Shown: positions 58,351 to 64,000 of the stretch, piece by piece
How the letters are laid out: each line of letters opens with the position of its first letter
Position numbering within the stretch: position 1 is the stretch's first letter
NCBI RefSeq assembly: GCF_030247185.1
Contig: NC_080572.1
Coordinates: forward strand, 86,130,435-86,194,434
Reading direction: 5' to 3'
DNA: 64,000 bases
DNA from: Malaya genurostris
Taxonomy: Eukaryota; Arthropoda; Insecta; Diptera; Culicidae
Notes under the pieces: model-generated
Seen by the model: the letters and a program-made list of their open reading frames with translations, nothing else
The model's database searches: none
Told to the model about the DNA's origin: nothing
Program-made: the position numbers and the translations under genes

Positions 58351-59680
58351 AAAAAAATAAGTTGCTTACCGGAGAAGCTTTATCGACAACTTGGTTCTTT
58401 TAAGGACCACAAATCGATCCCGAAGGATTATTTTTGATATTTTCTGCCATTGTAGTGTGTGCCAATGGACAACAAAATAGTTAATGAAAAAATCTTTTTC
58501 GTGTATTTTTGTTCTGGTTAGTCGAAAGCGCAAAGCGTGTCAGGTGTTATTCGTATTCACGTCATCCAGCTATGTCTCCGACATTACTTTCCCTCCTTTT
58601 TCTAACGTATTTCGATACTCAAATCACCTGGAATAACGAGATGGACGACGGGCACTTGATCACCACTGGAACCTAGTTAGATCAAATGAAAACACTTTAA
58701 CCAGCTACGTGTAGACAAGTTTTACGACAACCGAAAGAGGTAAATAACAACGAAAAAGCGGGACATTAGACCTGTTGGCTTGATGGCAAGTCAATAAAAT
58801 TATTATGAAACCATGTCCATTAAACACGTTTTTCCCGCTAGCAAACTCCATGCATGCCTAGAAAGAAAAAAAAGACAAAGACTGGCCCAAGACAGCCGAA
58901 AGAGTCGTAACAGATTTAAACGGACGACAAACACACTCCAGAACGTACCTCGAAACCTCGCATGCTCATTATGATTGACACTCATTAAAACACGATTTGG
59001 TCACCGACGAATCCGCCCAGCACTGCTAAACCCCGCGGACCAGCAACCGGTTGTGGCTTATGCTTCGGTGCACTCACAGAAAGTAGCATCGCTCAAGTAG
59101 CGTTTTGTCGAGCAGCACTTCACCGCCGATCCGTTTCACATAACACCTAGCCGGCTGGAAAATTAATCAAGCACGTTCTGCGGAGGGTGGGCGAAATTGT
59201 CGTTTAATCGAATCGAGAAAAAAAGCACTAGCAAGTGGTTTTACATTGCAATTAAGGTAAATTGAAACGAGGGAGCTAATTCTCCTAATGCACTGACTGC
59301 GAGTCACACTGTGGGTTTGTAGTTGAGTGCTTTTAAGGATATGCTTCGTGTCCGTGGAATCCCAACAGAATTTATACACGAAGCAATTTATTAACGATTA
59401 TTGTTGTTGGTCATTTCCCCCTATTATTCCTTATTTTCAACTTATCTGTGATTTAGATTAGAAGTAATAAGAAAAAAACTATGCATCGCAATTGGAGAAT
59501 CGCATTGCTAGCATAAATAGCAGATAAGAATTTTCAATTAGAAAACTTTTGGTCTCATTTTATGAACCAGCAAGTTGTATTGAGAAAATATTCTAATTTT
59601 TCAAATTTAAACACCTATTTTAATCCATATTCTGATTTTTTAAATCAAAAGAAAAGTTCTAGTCTTTTCGTGGATGAAAT
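58351..59680. other. Non-repetitive DNA, no supported gene
   Basis: Moderate GC between about 58530 and 59400 and overlapping short ORFs without known domains. No repeat copies in this window. It could hold host regulatory or non-coding exon sequence. Confidence 0.35.
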
Positions 59681-61145
59681 ACTTTTTCAGATGTAGGTTT
59701 GTTTACTAGTATTTTTCAATATGCAAAACTCAATAGACTTGGTTTAAGTAGATCGTTGCTAAATTGGCTCGAGTCGTATCTAATTGGTCGCGAAATGTCT
59801 GTGAAGATCGGAGACTTCATTACAGTGCCTTTCGCTGTCAACTCTGGAGTTCCTCAAAGCAGTCACTTAGGACCATTTTTATTTTAACTCTACCTTAATG
59901 ATCTCAACTTCACATTGAAATGCCACAAAGTATCCTTCGCAGACGACTTCAAGCTATTTTATTTAGGTAAATGTTAAAATATATTTGCAGTCACAGTTAG
60001 ACTTATTCACAAACTGGTGTCAGGATAATATAATGGTTTTGATTGCCTCGAAGTGTTCCGTTTTGTCGTTTACTCTTAAACGCTCACTGATTACCTACGA
60101 TTATAGCATCTCACACAATATACTGAAACGTGAATCTTTCGTGAAAGATTTGGCTATCATTCTTGATTCCAAGATGGACTTCAAAAGTCACATCGATTAT
60201 GTGATTTCAAAGGCCTCCCGGCTCTTGGGTTTCGTCTTTCGTATTACCAAGAGCTTTACTAATGTACACTGTCTTATTGTGCTCTTATCCGTTCGACGCT
60301 AGAATATGCAGCTGTTGTCTTAGCACCTCACTATCAAATCGACATTGCACGCATCGAAGCTATCCAGCGTAAAATTGTTAAATTCGCTCTGCGCAACTTA
60401 CCTTGGAGGGATCCCACTAATCTTCCTAGCTACAAAGATCGTTGTAAGCTTATTGCCCTGGATCTGCTATCTGTTCGTAGGAATATCTCCAAAGCCGTTT
60501 TTGTTGCTGATTTACGTATTTATTGTCCCGAACTTCTGCAATTGATTAATCTGGACATTCATCGACGTAATCTACGCTCTTATCGTTTCTTGAGTTTACC
60601 CATTGCACGAACAAATTATGGTTACAATGAACCATTTTCCAGTATGTGCAGAACATTCAATAGCTGCTCCAATGTTTTCGACTTTCATCTATCTCGAAAT
60701 ATGATCAAACGATTGTTTCATTGTCACTTGTTAGATTAACTTTGGATCAGGATTTGTCTGTGACCGTTTGTATTTTTGTTCAACCATCACTAGGTCTTCC
60801 TCCCATCACCGTTGGAAACTAATCAGATTCGCTCGTTGATACTAACCGTTTCGCTTCTTTTCTCATTTTCTTCGTCTTCTTTATTTCTATTGGAAACTAA
60901 TCCGATTCGCTTGCAAATACTAACCCACTCGCACTTCCTTCTTTCCTCCGTCTTCCACCATCTTTTCGGTTACTAATTAGATCTACTTGCCGATTTTAAC
61001 CCCGTCTTTCTCTCCGTCTTCCACCATCGTTTCGATCACTAATTAGATCTACATGCCGATTCTAACCCCGTTGTTCGCCCACGCTTGCTTTCCACCCCCT
61101 CCACCTACCTTCATCATCCTGCTTCCAAATAAATAAAATATGATA
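59681..61145 (+). mobile_element. 5'-truncated non-LTR element with tandem 3' UTR repeats
   Basis: Only the second half of a reverse transcriptase and its tail remain. The 3' UTR (60740-61140) repeats a unit of roughly 80-90 bases with ACCATC, then GGAAACTAAT or TTACTAATTAGATCTAC, four times. It ends in AATAAATAAAATATG. Clade not decided (Jockey or a related group). 5' truncation is typical of non-LTR insertions. Confidence 0.75.
59684..60739 (+). pseudogene. Reverse transcriptase C-terminal half, broken
   Basis: Fragments in order: FTSIFQYAKLNRLGLSRSLL, then SGVPQSSHLGPFLF and a TAA at 59885, then KVSFADDFKLFYLG with the catalytic FADD box. After another break come QLDLFTNWCQDNIMVLIASK and FKSHIDYVISKASRLLGFVF, a frame change near 60280, and LEYAAVVLAPHYQIDIARIE with a tail having ARTNYGYNEPFSSMCRTFNS, ending at 60739. 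These are palm, thumb and C-terminal conserved parts of a non-LTR RT. Normally it reverse-transcribes the element RNA at the target. The endonuclease and fingers are missing. Confidence 0.85.
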
Positions 61146-61397
61146 TCTTATCGATAATTTGCAGATAGAATATTCTGTATTAAAACTGAATTTTGAAAAA
61201 CGAAGGATTGGCACACTAGTCACAATAAAATTTCTGCACAAAAAGTTGTTAGCTTCTGAGAAAAATCATGGAATGCGTTTTGCCTCGGGAGTCGTTTTAC
61301 CCCATCTTCCCCTAGTATACAATTATAATAAATCTACTCTATTTATTTGGATATTTGGGAAACTAAACATCAACGTAGTAAAAAGAGCGAGCAGCGA

Positions 61398-61583
61398 GCT
61401 AAGCTTTGATTCTCAGACAGGTCATTGAGAGAAGTTCGCTCTCGCACTGGTGTCTATTCTATGTTGAATGAATCTTGCGGTTTTTTGGTGGTGCGATGAT
61501 ATCCGTCTCTCTTTGATGGCACTGATTGAATCGTGTGAAAAGTTGCTAGTGAGCGTTCTTTGATAAGATAAAAGCCATCCTTG
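61398..61583. repeat. 186-bp repeat, copy 1 of 2
   Basis: Shares with 63491-63677, in the same orientation, TTTGATTCTCAG, TTCGCTCTCGCACTGGT, GTCTCTCTTTGATGGCACTG and ATAAAAGCCATCCTTG. Non-coding. Boundaries are approximate. Confidence 0.8.
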
Positions 61584-62400
61584 ATCGTTAGTAAATTCTG
61601 GTTGCCAGTATGATTCCTCAAAAAACCGAGTCTCGACTTGAATAGGGCTACCACCATAAACACATCTCGGAAGTAAGAAGTTTTCTCTGATATGGGTCCA
61701 GATGGGCCAAGTGCGGGTTATTGCAAACTTACAGCACTTATGGCATAGAAGGTCAATGTCTTCACTTCCATTGGTTCGGATTAAAATTAAAAATTAAAAA
61801 TGTCCTACTCTTCACTATACGGGACCAGATGTCAATTAGAAAATCCAAAACTGGCCGCGTAACCTTTTGATGTGGAACACAACTTTGTTTTCTATATAGA
61901 GATGCAAATTTGAAACAAAAATACACGTAGAAAAGTGGTCAGATTTTGAACACCACTCAGTCAATTTTGTATCAATTATTGATATTATTCACCCATTGAT
62001 TGGAAATATTTTTAAGTTACGATTTGAATGTACCAAGCCACGTATTTTCAATTATACAAGATTGAAATTTTGATTAATAGCGAGCAGTGTCCTATTTTGT
62101 CAGTAATCGATCTTTCAGCTGGGAAGCATCGCTCTGATTGGTCAGTAATCTATAAATATAAGCGAAATTATAGCCAATGTGTCAGTATCCCGTATAACTG
62201 TTTTTACTTTCCTAGCAGTTCAAATGATTCTCACTGAAGATTTGAATTTTGGAAAAATATGTATTGGTAGTCGGACTTGAATAAAATTCAGTTGATCTTT
62301 TATGGGATTATCAATGGTTTATTTGGTTTATTTGGACTCTCATGGTCTGCAAACTAGATAAATTAACTAGCAAATAGTAAAAGAGGTTTCTTGAAACTGA
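61584..62400. other. AT-rich intergenic DNA
   Basis: No ORF or repeat supported. A TATA-like CTATAAATATAAGCG near 62149 stands out but has no partner signal. Confidence 0.35.
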
Positions 62401-62970
62401 CATTTTTACACCAAGTACCCTACCTTCGGAAGCAGGGGTTTAAGCCGAATGAAAATCGGAATATTCTTATGGTATCTTGAGACATTTCACTTAAATTGAA
62501 GTTTGTGGAAATCGGTTCAACCTTCTTCGAGAAAAGCGAGTTACATTATTTTACATTTTTGGTGCATGTCACCCTGTAATTCAGGAACCGGAAGTCGGAT
62601 TCAATTCAGGAACTTTGTATGGGACCGTAAAGCCTTTCATTTGAATTTGAGTTTGTGAAAATCGATTCAGCCATCTCCTGGGAAAGTGAGTGACATTATT
62701 TTCACGATTTTGGTGCAATATTTCCACAATTTTGTTGCATATCACCCTGTAATTATGGAACTGGAAGTCGGATCCAAATGAAATTCCGGAAATTTGTATG
62801 GCCTCTCATTTGAATTTGAGTTTGTCACATTTTTGTACATATCACTCTATGATTCCGGAACCGGAAGTTGGATTCCAACGAAATTCAGTAGCCTTGTATG
62901 AAACTATGAGACTTTTCATTTGAATCTAAGTTTATAAAAATTGGCTCAGCTATCTCCGAGAAAGTCAGTG
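62401..62970. repeat. GGAACCGGAAG-family tandem units
   Basis: At least four degenerate units of roughly 110-130 bp, with AGGAACCGGAAGTCGGAT (about 62583), GGAACTGGAAGTCGGATCC (about 62757) and GGAACCGGAAGTTGGATTCC (about 62857). Each is followed by TTTCATTTGAAT and GTTTGTGAAAATCG-type phrases. No inverted ends were found, so this is an internal fragment of the 43702-45669 family. Confidence 0.75.
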
Positions 62971-63490
62971 ACAATATTGACAATCAGTGTTGGTGATTGC
63001 CGAAAAATTGACAGAAGATGCTATATTGTATATTCTATTTTGTATACAACATTTTCAATCCGGTAAAAGATGCTAGAAGAACTCGAGTCTCTCAATGCAT
63101 GAACCGTGAGAGAATTTTGCTACATTTCTTCGCTCCACTTCATACTCTGAGTATTTCACGCCCTTAAAAAAATTTACAGTCTGATAATGATTGTTGCTGT
63201 ATGGAATTTCCCCAGAGAGAATCGCAAGTTGACAATTATCGCAGAAAATCGAATCGATGATTCGACTTGATGATTCTCATACTAGGTTGCAATATTTCAA
63301 AACCCTTGTGTGGAGCATCCACAGTCATTTTCATAGACACAACTTATACAAAGGTTATATGTACATCGTTAGAATGAGCGGCAATAATAAAATGATTCTA
63401 TCGCAATTCTCAACTGCCTGTATAGAATCGGATCGCGAAACGAGAATAAGCGACCGTTTGTTGCTTCAGAGAGGATCCCCACAGCAGCGT

Positions 63491-63677
63491 GCTAACTTTT
63501 GATTCTCAGGAATGTCATCGAGAGAAATTCGCTCTCGCACTGGTTTCGATTCTATGTTAAATGAGCCATGCTGGATTTTTGTTGTTGCGATGATATCTGT
63601 CTCTCTTTGATGGCACTGATTCAATCGTGTGAAGAGTTGCCAGTGAGCGTTCTTTCATACGATAAAAGCCATCCTTG
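63491..63677. repeat. 186-bp repeat, copy 2 of 2
   Basis: About 85-90 percent similar by eye to 61398-61583, same orientation, 2.1 kb away. Differences are scattered substitutions, so the copies are not recent. Non-coding. Confidence 0.8.
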
Positions 63678-63736
63678 TTGACAATATTACATTTGGCAGT
63701 CTAGGACTGATAGGAAGCTGGAGAGTGAGTTAGGAA

Positions 63737-64000
63737 TATACCCACAGTGACCAGCAAGCGATCCAGTACTCCCTTGTGAACCGGCCGCAGAGGAAATCAT
63801 TTGGGAGACAGACACGAGAGCGGAGGTGAAAAATGGTAGTTTTCAACAAGGACGTGTTCATCGAGGCACTTAGGTATGAACCCACCCTGCTGAACCTAAA
63901 TGCTGAACAGCTAACAGGAGCAATTTCACGAGCCTGTGCTTTCACTATGTCAAGAGCGAAGAAACCAAAAAATAGTCGCCAACCGGCTTATTGGTGAAAC
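63737..64000 (+). pseudogene. Non-LTR ORF2 fragment (endonuclease end and linker), runs off window
   Basis: Frame from YTHSDQQAIQYSLVNRPQ, which resembles the end of an APE endonuclease (the SDH motif here is SDQ). A TGA follows near 63824, then MVVFNKDVFIEALRYEPTLL (ATG 63833), LTGAISRACAFTMSRAKK and SRQPAYW, then a TGA at 63995-63997 where a second Trp is usual. This linker pattern before the reverse transcriptase is typical of R1-type and related non-LTR elements. The RT would lie beyond the window. Confidence 0.65.

Overview
The window looks like gene-poor, transposon-rich chromosomal DNA of an insect, most likely a mosquito. The evidence is an intronless C/EBP-type bZIP gene (slbo-like), two DD37E Tc1/mariner-type elements of the ITmD37E kind known from mosquitoes, Jockey- and I-type non-LTR retrotransposons, a Ty3/gypsy retrotransposon and many short inverted-repeat elements. 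Genus and species cannot be fixed from sequence alone. There is no prokaryotic organisation: no operons, ribosome binding sites or CRISPR array.

Layout. 1-5.5 kb: AT-rich DNA, a complete mariner (1684-2976, full-length 348-codon transposase), a small foldback (3463-3636) and a decayed ITmD37E element (4192-5456). 5.9-10.7 kb: the only convincing host gene, a C/EBP/slbo homologue on the minus strand (7585-8778) with a probable long 3' UTR and a CAG-containing leader or upstream region. 10.7-14.3 kb: a TIR element (10759-12813) with internal tandem repeats, carrying a second TIR element (11204-12400). It lies in a TATTA-type microsatellite next to a nearly intact ITmD37E element (13048-14331). 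14.3-20.3 kb: a SWIM-like gene relic, a TTAA-flanked foldback MITE (17949-18433), a second copy of the 11204-12400 family (18558-19273) and another foldback.

22-34 kb: inverted and dispersed copies of a repeat family built from units containing TTCCGGAACCGGAAGT. Within them are a tRNA-like SINE (about 25486-25640), a large foldback (29930-31735), an (ATT)n tract and a 590-bp element flanked by a 12-bp duplication (32773-33362). 35-43.6 kb: a non-LTR ORF1 relic, a foldback (37830-38205), a damaged mariner (38210-39386, minus) inserted near the start of an I-clade ORF2, and the rest of that ORF2 (39389-43057). 43.7-45.7 kb: a 1968-bp element with long TIRs and an (AAT)n tract.

47-57.4 kb: a three-level nest. 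A Jockey-type element on the minus strand has a Ty3/gypsy retrotransposon (50392-56355) inserted in its ORF1, and that retrotransposon's 3' LTR carries a hAT-like MITE (55802-56229). All target-site duplications are visible. 58-64 kb: a 99-bp hairpin, a truncated non-LTR element with tandem 3' repeats, a duplicated 186-bp repeat, and a non-LTR ORF2 fragment running off the window.

The genes do not form a pathway. The transposases and polyproteins are selfish elements around one developmental transcription-factor gene. The insertion hierarchy is the main information here: mariner into I element, LTR element into Jockey ORF1, hAT MITE into LTR, and a CACGG-ended element into a CACTG-ended element. 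I found no convincing novel multi-gene system.
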